Positions 16,370 through 25,309 of a stretch of 64,000 nucleotides of DNA are shown here, in pieces; within the stretch, counting starts at the first letter, position 1, and each line of letters starts with the position of its first letter. Made by a program: the position numbers and the translations under genes. Location: positions 49,896-113,895 of the forward strand of contig JAEEIA010000063.1 of the NCBI GenBank assembly GCA_016281125.1, given 5' to 3'. Below the pieces are notes generated by a model. The model did no database searches. It was not told where the DNA came from and saw nothing but the letters and a program-made list of their open reading frames with translations. This DNA comes from Oscillospiraceae bacterium. Its GTDB lineage: Bacteria; Bacillota; Clostridia; Oscillospirales; Ruminococcaceae.

Positions 16370-17494
16370 ATGTTTCGTATTTGCTGCCCGTGTCATTTCG
16401 GGCTGGAAAGTGTATTGAAGTTTGAACTGGTGCGCCTGAGCGTGCCGGAGATTTCCGCTGCGGACGGCAGAGTGTCGTTCTCCGGCGGCTGGGACGAGGT
16501 CGCGGCGGCGAATGTCAGTCTGACCGCGGCGGAGCGCGTCCTGATTGAACTCGGCAGCTTCTCCGTGAAGCCGCAGCCCGGAAAAACAGCGTTTGATCCG
16601 CTGTTTGAGGGCGTGCTGGCGGCGCCGCTGGAGGAGTTCATCGGGCGGGACGATGCGTTCATCGTCAAGGGCAGCTCGCTGAATTCGGTGCTGTCGAGCG
16701 TCCCGACCTGTCAGAAGATTGTGAAAAAGGCGGCGGTCACCCGTCTGCAGCGCGCGTACAAAACGCAGACGCTCCCGGAAACCGGCGCGCCGCATACGCT
16801 GCAATTCCAGATCCGCAGCGACATGTGTACGCTGTATCTGGACACGACGGGCATTCCGCTGTATAAGCGCGGCTGGCGAAAACAGTCCGTGCTGGCGCCG
16901 ATCCGCGAAACGCTTGCGGCAGGCATTCTGGATCTTTCGCATGTGCGCAGCGATACGCAGCTCTGCGATCCGTTCTGCGGCAGCGGAACATTTCTGATTG
17001 AGGGTGCGCGCCGGGCAATGCATATTGCGCCGGGACTGCACCGGAAATATGTCTGCGAGCAGTGGGAGCAGGTGCCGGAAACGGCGTTCCGGAAGGCGCG
17101 CTCGGCGGCGACGGAAAAGATCGACCGGAAAGCGGAATTCCATGCATACGGCTTTGACTGTGATCCGGAGGCGGTCGCGCTGACACTCGAAAATGCAAAG
17201 CGCGCGGGCGTTGCCGACCGCATTACAGTAAAGCAGCAGGATATCCGCGATTTTCAGGCGGTTCCCGGACAGAACATCGTCTGCAATCCGCCCTACGGCG
17301 AGAGAATGCTCGATCAGAAGCAGGCACAGGAGATCTACCGCATCATGCGGCAGGTGATTCCGCAGGACAGCCCGTTCAGCGTCATCACCCCGGATGCGGA
17401 ATTTGAAAAATGCTTCGGCAGAAAAGCCCGCAAGCAGCGAAAGCTCTATAACGGCATGATGCAGTGCCGTCTTTATCAGTACTGGACGCCCTGA
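16370..17494 (+). CDS. THUMP-domain class I RNA methyltransferase (RlmL/Trm-like)
   Basis: The ATG at 16370 after ATAAGGATG gives 374 aa. The N-terminal ~155 residues are THUMP-like RNA-binding sequence; the Rossmann methyltransferase follows with CDPFCGSGTFLIEGA (SAM binding) and the catalytic block NPPYGER, which in N2-guanine and N6-adenine methyltransferases holds the target amino group. The family modifies 23S rRNA G2445 (RlmL) or tRNA, so the base here cannot be named. It follows 16 nt after the previous stop, continuing the PBP-led operon. Confidence 0.88.
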   Translation: MFRICCPCHFGLESVLKFELVRLSVPEISAADGRVSFSGGWDEVAAANVSLTAAERVLIELGSFSVKPQPGKTAFDPLFEGVLAAPLEEFIGRDDAFIVKGSSLNSVLSSVPTCQKIVKKAAVTRLQRAYKTQTLPETGAPHTLQFQIRSDMCTLYLDTTGIPLYKRGWRKQSVLAPIRETLAAGILDLSHVRSDTQLCDPFCGSGTFLIEGARRAMHIAPGLHRKYVCEQWEQVPETAFRKARSAATEKIDRKAEFHAYGFDCDPEAVALTLENAKRAGVADRITVKQQDIRDFQAVPGQNIVCNPPYGERMLDQKQAQEIYRIMRQVIPQDSPFSVITPDAEFEKCFGRKARKQRKLYNGMMQCRLYQYWTP

Positions 17495-17557
17495 CCGCAG
17501 AACCGTGCGCGGCGCCCGGTACAGAATCCGAACCCTTAACAGAAAGGAAGGACAAAT

Positions 17558-17911
17558 ATGGCCAGAAACAGATTTGCGCTTTGCTGCGCACTCCGACATA
17601 TCTTTTTCAACGACTACGGACTGGAAAAAACCTTCATCATGAGCGATTTGCTGGCGCTGACGGCATATTATTCCGATCAGAACACGCCGCCGGAAATCTT
17701 ATCCAATCAGAAAAAGCTGCATCTGTGGCTCACCAGAGCCGAGCTGATCAAAAAGCTCGGAAAAGAGGATGAGCCCGATACGCTGAATGCGCTGATGCAC
17801 GATCTGGAGCTGATCAATCTGAACGCGATGCTGCAATATGTCAAGGGCAGGGCGCTGGAATCCGGCGACCTCTCGCTCCAGCATATCAAGGGTGACAACG
17901 ATAAGTGGTAA
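17558..17911 (+). CDS. Small conserved-looking cytosolic protein, function unknown
   Basis: 117 aa, start ATG with AGAAAGGAAGGA upstream. Mostly helical by eye, with no membrane segment and no signal peptide. The C-terminal end is charged (LQHIKGDNDKW). It ends 10 nt before lysA, so co-transcription is likely. I know no family for it; the ribosome site and tight packing are the main support that it is real. Confidence 0.65.
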   Translation: MARNRFALCCALRHIFFNDYGLEKTFIMSDLLALTAYYSDQNTPPEILSNQKKLHLWLTRAELIKKLGKEDEPDTLNALMHDLELINLNAMLQYVKGRALESGDLSLQHIKGDNDKW

Positions 17912-17921
17912 GGAAAGGAAG

Positions 17922-19223
17922 ATGAATATGCTGACACCGAACCTGACAGTCAATGCAGAGGGACATCTCTGTATCGGCGGCGCAGATACCGTGACGCTTG
18001 CAAAGACGCACGGCACGCCGCTTTATGTGATGGATGAAAATATGATCCGCGAAAACTGCCGCGGCTTTGAGCGCGTCATCTCTGAGGAGTACGGCGGCAG
18101 CGGCATGATCTGCTTTGCGAGCAAGGCGCTCTCCTGCAAGGAGCTGTACCGCATTGTCCACTCCGAGGGGCTCGGCGCGGACGTTGTATCCGGCGGCGAG
18201 CTGTACACCGCATTAAAGGCGGGAATGCCTGCGGAGAAGATCGTCATGCACGGCAACAGCAAGTCCAATTCGGAGCTGCAAATGGCCGTGTCGCACGGTG
18301 TCGGCAGAATCGTCTGCGACAATCTGCCGGAGCTGGAGCGCCTTGACAGGATCGCGGCGGCATCCGGAAAGACCGTGCGCATCATGCTGCGCATCAAGCC
18401 GGGCATCGACGCACACACGCATGATTTCGTCAAGACCGGACAGATCGACAGCAAGTTCGGCTTCGCGCTGGAAACCGGCGAGGCGATGGCTGCGGTCAGA
18501 GCCGCAAGTCTGTATCCGAATCTGCTGCTGACCGGTCTGCACTGCCATATCGGCTCGCAGATTCTGGACACGGATCCGTTTGCAGAGGCTGCGCGCGTGA
18601 TGCTCGGCTTTATGAATCAGATCCGCACGGAGCTCGGCATTACGCTGAAGGAGCTGAACCTCGGCGGCGGCCCCGGCATCCGCTATACGGAGGAGGACGA
18701 TCCGAAACCGTTCAGTGAAATTGTCCGCGCGATTCTGAAAGCAGTCAAGGACACCTGCGCGGAAACCGAATATCCGGAGCCGTTCGTGCTCTTTGAGCCG
18801 GGACGCTCGATTGTCGGCGGTGCCGGCCTGACGCTGTACACGGTCATGGCAAAGAAGACCATCCCGGATATCCGCACCTATGTGCTGATTGACGGCGGCA
18901 TGTGCGATAATCCGCGCTATGCGCTGTATCATTCGCGCTATGAGGCGCTGATTGCGAACAAGGCGGATCAGGAACGCAGCGAGCAGGTCACAATCGGCGG
19001 CAAGTGCTGCGAATCCGGCGACCTCATCGGTGAGGATATGCCGCTCCAGCCTGCCGCGGAGGGCGACATCCTCGCGGTGCTGGCGACCGGCGCATATAAC
19101 TATTCCATGGCATCGAACTATAACCGCAATCCGCGCGCAGAGCTCGTCATGGTGCGGGACGGCGCGGCGCGTACCGTTGTGAAGCGCGAAACCTACGAGG
19201 ACATTGTGCGCAACGACATCTGA
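17922..19223 (+). CDS. lysA: Diaminopimelate decarboxylase
   Basis: 433 aa from the ATG at 17922; the ATG at 17928 is as good by spacing from AGGAAAGGAAG. It decarboxylates meso-diaminopimelate to lysine with pyridoxal phosphate, in the cytosol. Marks seen: PLP lysine in CFASKALSC, HGNSKS, GLHCHIGSQ, glycine-rich LNLGGGPGIRY, EPGRSIVG and the active-site Cys block CCESGDLIGED. Fold III barrel and C-terminal beta domain both look complete. It may branch to peptidoglycan, since its substrate is the PBP crosslinking residue. Confidence 0.95.
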   Translation: MNMLTPNLTVNAEGHLCIGGADTVTLAKTHGTPLYVMDENMIRENCRGFERVISEEYGGSGMICFASKALSCKELYRIVHSEGLGADVVSGGELYTALKAGMPAEKIVMHGNSKSNSELQMAVSHGVGRIVCDNLPELERLDRIAAASGKTVRIMLRIKPGIDAHTHDFVKTGQIDSKFGFALETGEAMAAVRAASLYPNLLLTGLHCHIGSQILDTDPFAEAARVMLGFMNQIRTELGITLKELNLGGGPGIRYTEEDDPKPFSEIVRAILKAVKDTCAETEYPEPFVLFEPGRSIVGGAGLTLYTVMAKKTIPDIRTYVLIDGGMCDNPRYALYHSRYEALIANKADQERSEQVTIGGKCCESGDLIGEDMPLQPAAEGDILAVLATGAYNYSMASNYNRNPRAELVMVRDGAARTVVKRETYEDIVRNDI

Positions 19224-19260
19224 CAGCATCGGAACCCCTGACAGCACGGAGGGATGCAGC

Positions 19261-19752
19261 ATGAAGAAGTATTTGCAGTTTATTCTTGTCGCGGCGGGTC
19301 TGCTGCTGTGTGCAGGACTGTTTATCTACACGGTTGTCAGCCCGCGTCTGGCGCTGTACCGCAGTCTGCGTGTGGAAAATCCCGTGCAGGCGACCGGCAC
19401 GATCATGAGCTTTGAAACGCGGTCGTCCGTGACGGACGGCATCACAGTGCAGTCGAAATATCCGGTTGTGGAATTCACGACGGAGGACGGCGTAAAGCGA
19501 AAGTTCATTTCGGCGGTCACTGCGCGGCAGGATATGCAGAAGGGCGACAAAACGGAAGTTCTGTTCAATGACAGAAAGGCAGTGCTCCGGCGGGAATATA
19601 TCGCGGCACGCAACGGGCTGCTGTTCCGGCTGGGTTCGGCGGTGCTGACGGTGCTGATTATCACGGCGGCGGCGCTCCATGCGTTTTTCGGAAAACCGAA
19701 GCAGAAGAAGAAACGCAGAAATCCCTACAAGAAATATCTCTGGAGATCGTAA
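19261..19752 (+). CDS. Two-membrane-segment protein of DUF3592-like pattern
   Basis: The ATG at 19261, after GGAGGGATG, gives 163 aa. A membrane segment at about 6-28, a beta-rich loop with ATGTIMSFETRS...YPVVEFTTEDGVKRKF (the pattern of DUF3592 proteins), a second membrane segment at about 122-145, and a very basic tail (KPKQKKKRRNPYKKYL). The loop would lie outside, the tail inside. Function is unknown. It follows lysA by 37 nt, so it is likely on the same transcript. Confidence 0.7.
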   Translation: MKKYLQFILVAAGLLLCAGLFIYTVVSPRLALYRSLRVENPVQATGTIMSFETRSSVTDGITVQSKYPVVEFTTEDGVKRKFISAVTARQDMQKGDKTEVLFNDRKAVLRREYIAARNGLLFRLGSAVLTVLIITAAALHAFFGKPKQKKKRRNPYKKYLWRS

Positions 19753-19787
19753 GCGGAGCACATCTTCGGCAAAAAGACATAAACTGA

Positions 19788-19907
19788 ATGCAGCATCATA
19801 TCAATGAAGCTTTGCTTGCTGTGCTGTGCCATGTGGTGCTGACGCTCGGAACGGTTCTCGTTTTCGTGATCATCGGGAAACGGGAACGGCGCGCTGCGCA
19901 GTGGTAG
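19788..19907 (+). CDS. Possible 39-aa single-span membrane peptide
   Basis: Too short for the ORF track. ATG at 19788 opens a frame of a short polar start, one hydrophobic span (LLAVLCHVVLTLGTVLVFVII) and a basic end (GKRERRAAQW). The composition suits a small membrane protein, but there is no convincing ribosome box, so it may be chance. Confidence 0.3.
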   Translation: MQHHINEALLAVLCHVVLTLGTVLVFVIIGKRERRAAQW

Positions 19908-19973
19908 ATCAACATGAAATCTTCTCCGGATGCCCCGCGGTGTCCGGAGATGCTGTATCATCGGGAGGCGGAC

Positions 19974-20924
19974 ATGCATACATTCATGATCGCGGCGAAT
20001 GACGCGGGGCAGCGGGCGGATAAGTTTCTGCTGAAAGCCTGCCCGAAGCTGCCGAAATCGCTGCTGTACAAGACCTTCCGCAAAAAGGATGTCAAGCTGA
20101 ACGGGCGGCGCATTCCGGCGGAAACATTTCTGAAAACCGGCGACGTGCTCCAGGTTTATCTGCCGGACGATGTGCTGGATGCCGCGCCGAAAAAGGCGGC
20201 GCCGAAGCATCTGCCGATGCCGGAAATCGAATACGAGGACGAACAGATCGTGATTCTGCGCAAGCCGGTCAATCTGCCGGTGCATGCGGACGGGCAGGGC
20301 AGTGCCGATACGCTGGCCGGACGCTTTTTGCAGTATCTGACAGAAAGCGGTGCCTATGATGCGGATGCGGAACAGAGCTTTACGCCTGCGCTCTGCAACC
20401 GGCTGGACCGCAACACGGAGGGCTTTGTCATCGGCGCAAAGACTGCGGAGGCGCTGCGCACCGTCAATGAGATGATCCGCGAAAACCGCGTCATCAAGCA
20501 GTATCTCTGCATTACGGCAGGCATCCCGCCGAAGGAGCATGATACAGTGCGTGCCTATCACCGCCGCTTGGAGAGCAGACCGGCGGAGCTTTCCGAGGTG
20601 CCGCGCGAGGGCTTCCGGGAAATCGTGACGGAATACGAGGTGCTGCAAAAGCATGACTGCCTTGCGCTGCTGCTGGTAACGCTGCACACCGGCCGGACGC
20701 ATCAGATCCGCGTGCAGACGGCAGCGCTTCACTGTCCGGTGCTCGGGGACAACCGTTACGGCAACCGCAGTGTCAATGCGCGCTGCGGCGAGGGGCATCA
20801 GCTGCTGGCGGCCTGCCTGCTGCGCTTTGACGTGCCGGACGAGGGACATCTGCTCTCGCATCTGCACGGGAAGTCGTTTTCGTATACGCCTGCATTCTGC
20901 CGGAAGTACGGCTTTTTCCTGTGA
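19974..20924 (+). CDS. RluA/RluD-family 23S rRNA pseudouridine synthase
   Basis: The ATG at 19974 with GGGAGG 7 nt upstream gives 316 aa. An S4-type RNA-binding part (about 1-70, LLYKTFRKKDVKLNGRRI) is followed by the synthase domain with the catalytic Asp in CNRLDRNTEG and the late block TGRTHQIRVQ. It converts uridine to pseudouridine in rRNA; the exact site among the RluA/C/D types is not clear. It is the last gene of the plus-strand run and is followed directly by repeat copy C. Confidence 0.9.
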   Translation: MHTFMIAANDAGQRADKFLLKACPKLPKSLLYKTFRKKDVKLNGRRIPAETFLKTGDVLQVYLPDDVLDAAPKKAAPKHLPMPEIEYEDEQIVILRKPVNLPVHADGQGSADTLAGRFLQYLTESGAYDADAEQSFTPALCNRLDRNTEGFVIGAKTAEALRTVNEMIRENRVIKQYLCITAGIPPKEHDTVRAYHRRLESRPAELSEVPREGFREIVTEYEVLQKHDCLALLLVTLHTGRTHQIRVQTAALHCPVLGDNRYGNRSVNARCGEGHQLLAACLLRFDVPDEGHLLSHLHGKSFSYTPAFCRKYGFFL

Positions 20925-20989
20925 TGAAGTGCCTCCGGCGGATTATAATGCGGACGCCGTCCCCAAGCACCTGCTTAAGGTACATGTGA

Positions 20990-21075
20990 CCCTTTGGCGG
21001 GTTTGGTGAGCTTGCGGTGCAAACTCATAGCGAAGCGGGCGAGCGTCCCATGATAAATCATCGCGCAGCGATACC
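20990..21075 (+). repeat. Interspersed palindromic repeat, copy C
   Basis: 86 bp nearly identical to copy A, ending in ATCGCGCAGCGATACC. The left part (from about 20929, GTGCCTCCGGCGGATTATAATG) differs from the GGTATCTCCGACGGATTGA left ends of copies B, D and E, and its first part is present inverted at copy F. It starts about 5 nt after the RluA stop. The 339-base gap 20925-21263 holds this repeat and the next promoter. Confidence 0.75.
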
Positions 21076-21197
21076 ATTATTGTCAAACCGTGCGTCGGCT
21101 GAAACAGTCGGCGCATTTCATTTTCTTTTCAGCATCATGCTGTATACTGATAGCGGCAGGGTTATGTGTTGGGTTTATGAAAACATCAGAAACTTCT

Positions 21198-21226
21198 TGC
21201 AAAGCGGCGTATTTTATGGTATAATG
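21198..21226 (+). promoter_or_regulatory. Promoter of the TerB-N/ATPase operon
   Basis: TTGCAA at 21198-21203, a 17-bp spacer, TATAAT at 21221-21226. It would give a leader of about 30 nt. Confidence 0.7.
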
Positions 21227-21263
21227 GACATGTATATCATGCCGAGGGGAGATGTTCTGCGAA

Positions 21264-22901
21264 ATGAGTATGCTCAGTATGCTGAAACGGCTGTTCCGTG
21301 CTGCGGAGGAGGCCTATCAGGACGAGCAGCTTCCGAAGCCGAAAAAACCGGCTGCCAAGAAGCCTGCCGCTAGGAAGCCAGCTGCGAAGAAGCCGGCCTC
21401 TGCCGCAAATAAACCGGCCGCGAAGAAACCCGCGGCGGCGAAGAAGCCTGCTTCCGCAAAAAAGAAGCCGGGCACGGCATCTCATTCCGCGCAGGTTTAC
21501 GGCGAGCAGTCGATCTTTGCGAATCCGACGGCGCTGTTTTATCCGGTGCCGCAGCAGATCCGCCAGATGCGCACGCTCTCCGGCTACAACAATCTCGACG
21601 GCAAGCGCTCCATGGAAAGCCTGTTTTATCAGCAGGGCAAATACATGGAAAATTACACCGATGACTTCCCGGATATGGTGCAGTGCGGCCGTTCGACGCC
21701 GATGTACTATAACCTCAAGGACAACGAGCTGCGCGCGTATTTCACATGGCGCACGCGGTACCGTGCAGGCGCGCTGCCGCCTGCGCAGAATGCCTTTCTG
21801 CTGCTGTATGCGTACGAGATTCTGAACCTGATCGGGTTTCAGAGCGCGGAAACGGCGTATGACGCACTTGCGCAGCTGCTGCGCGATTACGGCGGGCAGT
21901 TTCCGTCCGTGAAAAAGTCGCTGATGCGCTGGCTCCCTGATTTTGCGGCGTATTATCAGCTGCCGTACCGTCTGGAGGACGAGAAGGAGGCAGCCGCGAT
22001 CACGGTGCTGCGCCACAGTGCGCATTCCGCGAATGAGCTGCTGCTGGCACTCGATACGCTCTCGAAATATCATCTCAAAAGTTCCAAGCTGTATCTAGCG
22101 GAGCCGGAGAAGGTTTCCGAAATTGTCAAGGCGGTTTACAAGGCGCTGCTGACGTATTACGCCGAAAAAAAGAATGCGTCGTATTCCGCATTTCTGCTCG
22201 GCGGGCAGCAGCGGAGCGAGCATATCATGTTTGAGGGCGCGGTCTTTTATCACCGCACGCTGGTCAGGGACGGCGATTACCGGTTGTCCCCGGTCTGTGT
22301 GTATCATTATTATCAGGGGCGCTGGGCGAAGGAGCGCTTTGCCTCCGCGCCGGACGCCGGACGCATCGGGGCACTGCTGCGGACAGTTGATTCCGTGCTC
22401 CGGGAGCAGCTGAACTTTAAGAGTAAGTTAAAGCCCGGGGAACTGCCGGAGGGTGATGAAGCCGTGATCCGGCAGGCGGTTGCGGACTGGTTCGAGGAGC
22501 AGAAGCGCCTGAATGCGCCGGTCATTACGCTGAATGAGGATGAGCTGGAAAAAATCCGGCAGGCGGCGGAGCATACGACCGATATGCTGACGCTGCCGGA
22601 GGATGCGCAGCCGGAGCAGCCAGCCGAACTGTCGGAGGAACCGGCTGAGGATGACGATGACGGCGAGCTCCCGGATCTGCCGCTGAGCGCACCGGCGATG
22701 GCGCTGCTGATCTGTCTGGTCACGGGCGAGTCCTATCAGCCCCTTGTCGATGCCGGGCAGATGCTCTCCGTGCTGGCAGATGAGATCAATGAAAATCTGT
22801 ATGATACCTTCGGTGATACGGTCATCGAAATGGCGGATGACGGTACGCCGGTGCTGATCGAAGACTATGCCGAGGATCTGAAAGGAATGCTGGAATCATG
22901 A
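21264..22901 (+). CDS. TerB-N/TerB-C protein with histone-H1-like Lys/Ala/Pro tail
   Basis: I choose ATG 21264 over 21252, since the GAGGGGAG box touches the first; 545 aa. After a short helix comes a tail (about 25-70) of repeats such as KPAAKKPAARKPAAKKP, like histone H1 and AlgP-type DNA-binding tails. A TerB-N region follows (about 75-230, with NELRAYFTWRTRYRAG and FLLLYAYEILNLIG), then a helical middle, an acidic linker (EEPAEDDDDGE), and a TerB-C-like end (VLADEINENLYDTFGDTVIE, LIEDYAEDLKGML). Comparative genomics has tied TerB-N/C proteins to P-loop ATPases and SF2 helicases in predicted DNA-processing and stress systems. The stop overlaps the ATPase start by 4 nt. Confidence 0.8.
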   Translation: MSMLSMLKRLFRAAEEAYQDEQLPKPKKPAAKKPAARKPAAKKPASAANKPAAKKPAAAKKPASAKKKPGTASHSAQVYGEQSIFANPTALFYPVPQQIRQMRTLSGYNNLDGKRSMESLFYQQGKYMENYTDDFPDMVQCGRSTPMYYNLKDNELRAYFTWRTRYRAGALPPAQNAFLLLYAYEILNLIGFQSAETAYDALAQLLRDYGGQFPSVKKSLMRWLPDFAAYYQLPYRLEDEKEAAAITVLRHSAHSANELLLALDTLSKYHLKSSKLYLAEPEKVSEIVKAVYKALLTYYAEKKNASYSAFLLGGQQRSEHIMFEGAVFYHRTLVRDGDYRLSPVCVYHYYQGRWAKERFASAPDAGRIGALLRTVDSVLREQLNFKSKLKPGELPEGDEAVIRQAVADWFEEQKRLNAPVITLNEDELEKIRQAAEHTTDMLTLPEDAQPEQPAELSEEPAEDDDDGELPDLPLSAPAMALLICLVTGESYQPLVDAGQMLSVLADEINENLYDTFGDTVIEMADDGTPVLIEDYAEDLKGMLES

Positions 22902-24217
22902 ATATTCCGAAACGAATGGCCGGTGCGGTGATACACGCCCTGCAGGGCGGTGTCGTGCCGCGCATCGGCCTGCAATATATCGCAGTCGGCAGAGAGCGCG
23001 AAATCGAAGCGCTGCTGCACGATATTGAGGTCATGGCGGACGGCGGCGCGTCGTTCCGGTTCATCAGCGGCAAATACGGCAGCGGCAAGAGCTTTCTGCT
23101 CCAGACGGTGCGCAACTACGCGATGGACAGGGGCTTTGCTGTCTGTGACGCCGACCTTTCCCCGGAGCGCAGATTGCAGGGCGCGAACGGGCAGGGGCTT
23201 GCGACCTACAAGGAGCTGATGCAGAATCTCTCGACGAAATCCAAGCCGGACGGCGGTGCGATTTCGCTGATTCTCGACCGCTGGATCAACGGCATCCGCA
23301 CGAATGTTGCGGCGGAAAGCGGTCTGGAGCTGACCGATCCTCAGTTTCATAAGCTGGTGGAAAAGCAGATTTATACGGTTGTGGATTCGCTGAGTTCTCT
23401 GGTTCACGGCTTTGACTTCGCAACGCTGCTGCGGATTTACTATCAGTCCTTTGTCAATGATGACGCGGAAACCAAGGCCAAGGTCATCAAATGGTTCCGC
23501 GGCGAGTACCAGACCAAGACCGACGCGAAGAACGATCTCGGCGTGAGCATCTGCATCCGCGACGACGACTGGTACGAATACATCAAGCTGTTTGCAATGT
23601 TCTTAAAGCAGGCGGGCTATCAGGGTCTGATTGTGCTGGTGGACGAGCTTGTCAATCTGTACAAGATCCCGCAGAGCATTTCCCGCGAGAAGAACTATGA
23701 AAAGATCCTGACCATGTATAACGATACGATGCAGGGCAAAGCGCAGTATCTCGGCATTGTGATGTGCGGAACGCCGCAGTGCATGGAGGATCCGCGCCGC
23801 GGCATTTACAGCTACGAGGCGCTGAAATCGCGTCTGGTGGACGGCAAATACTGCGACGGCCAGAACAATCTGCACGCCCCGATCATCCGGCTGGAGCCTC
23901 TGAGCTATGCGGAAATGCGCATTCTGGTGGAGAAGCTGGCGGAGATTCATGCGGTGCTGTATGACTATCAGCAGATTGTCACGGCAGCAGATATGGACGC
24001 CTTTATCAAGATCGAGTACGGCCGGATCGGCGCGGACAGCAATCTGACGCCGCGCGAGGTCATCCGTGACTTTATCGAGGTGCTGGATATTATGCAGCAG
24101 CACCCGGGCAGCACGGTCGCCGGACTGCTCGGCGGCGAGGCGGGCTTCACCTATGCGCCGACAACGCTGGAGGAGCAGGAGCCGGTTGAGGAGGAATACG
24201 CGGAATTTACCGTGTAA
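22898..24217 (+). CDS. BrxD-like (DUF2791) P-loop ATP-binding protein
   Basis: 439 aa; the ATG overlaps the TerB-N stop (ATGA), a sign of a fixed partnership. It opens with MNIPKRMAGAVIHALQGGVVP and VGREREIEALL, a usual start of DUF2791/BREX BrxD-type ATPases. Walker A is GKYGSGKS (Lys64) and Walker B is LIVLVDE (Asp249, Glu250). A sensor-like MCGTP lies at about 289-293. No membrane segments. BrxD proteins pair with Lhr-like helicases (BrxHI) in BREX phage defence, and similar ATPases occur with TerB-N proteins outside BREX. No PglZ or methylase gene is nearby, so this is not a BREX locus. Confidence 0.82.
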   Translation: MNIPKRMAGAVIHALQGGVVPRIGLQYIAVGREREIEALLHDIEVMADGGASFRFISGKYGSGKSFLLQTVRNYAMDRGFAVCDADLSPERRLQGANGQGLATYKELMQNLSTKSKPDGGAISLILDRWINGIRTNVAAESGLELTDPQFHKLVEKQIYTVVDSLSSLVHGFDFATLLRIYYQSFVNDDAETKAKVIKWFRGEYQTKTDAKNDLGVSICIRDDDWYEYIKLFAMFLKQAGYQGLIVLVDELVNLYKIPQSISREKNYEKILTMYNDTMQGKAQYLGIVMCGTPQCMEDPRRGIYSYEALKSRLVDGKYCDGQNNLHAPIIRLEPLSYAEMRILVEKLAEIHAVLYDYQQIVTAADMDAFIKIEYGRIGADSNLTPREVIRDFIEVLDIMQQHPGSTVAGLLGGEAGFTYAPTTLEEQEPVEEEYAEFTV

Positions 24218-24288
24218 GCAGAAATCAGAAGGAGGAAACCGCGGAAACCGCGTTTCTATACAGTAATCATCAAAAGGAGAGGTTTCAA

Positions 24289-24972
24289 ATGAATTTTAAG
24301 AAAACAGCAATCTGTGCAGCGTCCATGCTGATGCTGACCTTTGTGTCCGGCTGCGGTGCGGATCCGGTCGAACAGGTGCCGAATGCCGTCGTCGGAGAGA
24401 ATGCGTTTATCATTACGCTGTATCCGGATGTTGCACCGATTACATGCAAGAACTTCCAGAAACTTGTGAAGGAGGGCTTCTACAACGGCCTGACCTTCCA
24501 CCGCGTGATGGATGACTTTATGGCGCAGGGCGGCGACCCGAGCGGCAACGGTACCGGCGGCAGCGAAAATACAATCAAGGGCGAATTCAAATCCAACGGC
24601 GTGAACAATACGCTTTCGCACACGCGCGGCGTTGTGTCCATGGCACGCAGCAATGATAAGAACAGTGCATCGAGCCAGTTCTTCATCTGCTATGTTGACA
24701 AATGTGCTGAATGGCTGGACGGCGATTATGCCGCATTCGGTGAGGTCAAGGAAGGCATGGAGGTCGTGGACAGCTTCCTGAAGGTGGAGCGCACCATGAG
24801 CATGACCGGCGAGGTGTCTGTTCCGACATCCCCGATCATCATGGACAAGGTCTGGATGATCGAGAAGGATGAAGAAGGCCATCCGCGCGTCGAGGTTATG
24901 ATGCAGCCGATTCCGGTTTCCGAGGAGCAGCCGGAGGAGGACGCGGCACAGGCTGACGAATCCGCAGAGTAA
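24289..24972 (+). CDS. Cyclophilin-type peptidyl-prolyl isomerase lipoprotein
   Basis: 227 aa, start ATG with AAAAGGAGAG. Lipobox FVSGC puts it on the outer face of the membrane. The cyclophilin domain (about 35-200) shows the catalytic block FHRVMDDFMAQGGDP, the GVVSMARS region and SSQFFI, so the active Arg, Phe and Gln are present. It speeds cis-trans isomerisation of prolyl bonds, here probably in exported proteins. The acidic tail (EEQPEEDAAQADESAE) is low in complexity. It lies 71 nt after the ATPase gene and could share its transcript, but a functional link is not evident. Confidence 0.92.
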   Translation: MNFKKTAICAASMLMLTFVSGCGADPVEQVPNAVVGENAFIITLYPDVAPITCKNFQKLVKEGFYNGLTFHRVMDDFMAQGGDPSGNGTGGSENTIKGEFKSNGVNNTLSHTRGVVSMARSNDKNSASSQFFICYVDKCAEWLDGDYAAFGEVKEGMEVVDSFLKVERTMSMTGEVSVPTSPIIMDKVWMIEKDEEGHPRVEVMMQPIPVSEEQPEEDAAQADESAE

Positions 24973-25031
24973 GCAGCGGTCCGGCACAGCAACAGGGGAC
25001 ATCCTGCGCAAAGACAGATTCAGATGAAACA

Positions 25032-25066
25032 CGCGGCAGGAATCCGGGATTCAGATTCCTGCCGCG
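25032..25066 (+). terminator. Hairpin after the cyclophilin gene
   Basis: A perfect 13-bp stem CGCGGCAGGAATC/GATTCCTGCCGCG followed by TATTGTCT. The U-run is weak, but the position between converging genes suits a terminator. Confidence 0.65.
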
Positions 25067-25087
25067 TATTGTCTGCTGTGTGATCCG

Positions 25088-25300
25088 TTATGGGGCATCC
25101 TCGGTGAATTCGAGGATATCCCCCGGCTGACAGTGCAGCGCCGTGCAGATTGCGTTGAGTGTCGAAAAGCGGATGGCGCTGACCTTTCCGGTTTTCAGCT
25201 TGGAGAGATTGACATTGCTGACGCCGACTTTTTCGCTCAGCTCGTTGAGGCTCATTTTCCGGTCAGCCATGACGCGGTCAAGCCGTAAAATTATTGCCAT
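25088..25300 (-). CDS. XRE/Cro-family small DNA-binding regulator (YozG-like)
   Basis: 70 aa, start ATG with a GAGGTG box. Nearly the whole protein is a Cro/C1 helix-turn-helix (MSLNELSEKVGVSNVNLSKLKTGK...LNAICTALHCQPGDILEF). YozG-like regulators are commonly encoded with DUF2975 membrane proteins, as here. It starts 9 nt after the hydrolase stop, last in a four-gene operon. It is the obvious candidate to bind the TTATCGTT-type sites at 27505-27610; this is inference. Confidence 0.88.
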   Translation of the reverse strand: MAIILRLDRVMADRKMSLNELSEKVGVSNVNLSKLKTGKVSAIRFSTLNAICTALHCQPGDILEFTEDAP

Positions 25301-25309
25301 AAGCGCACC

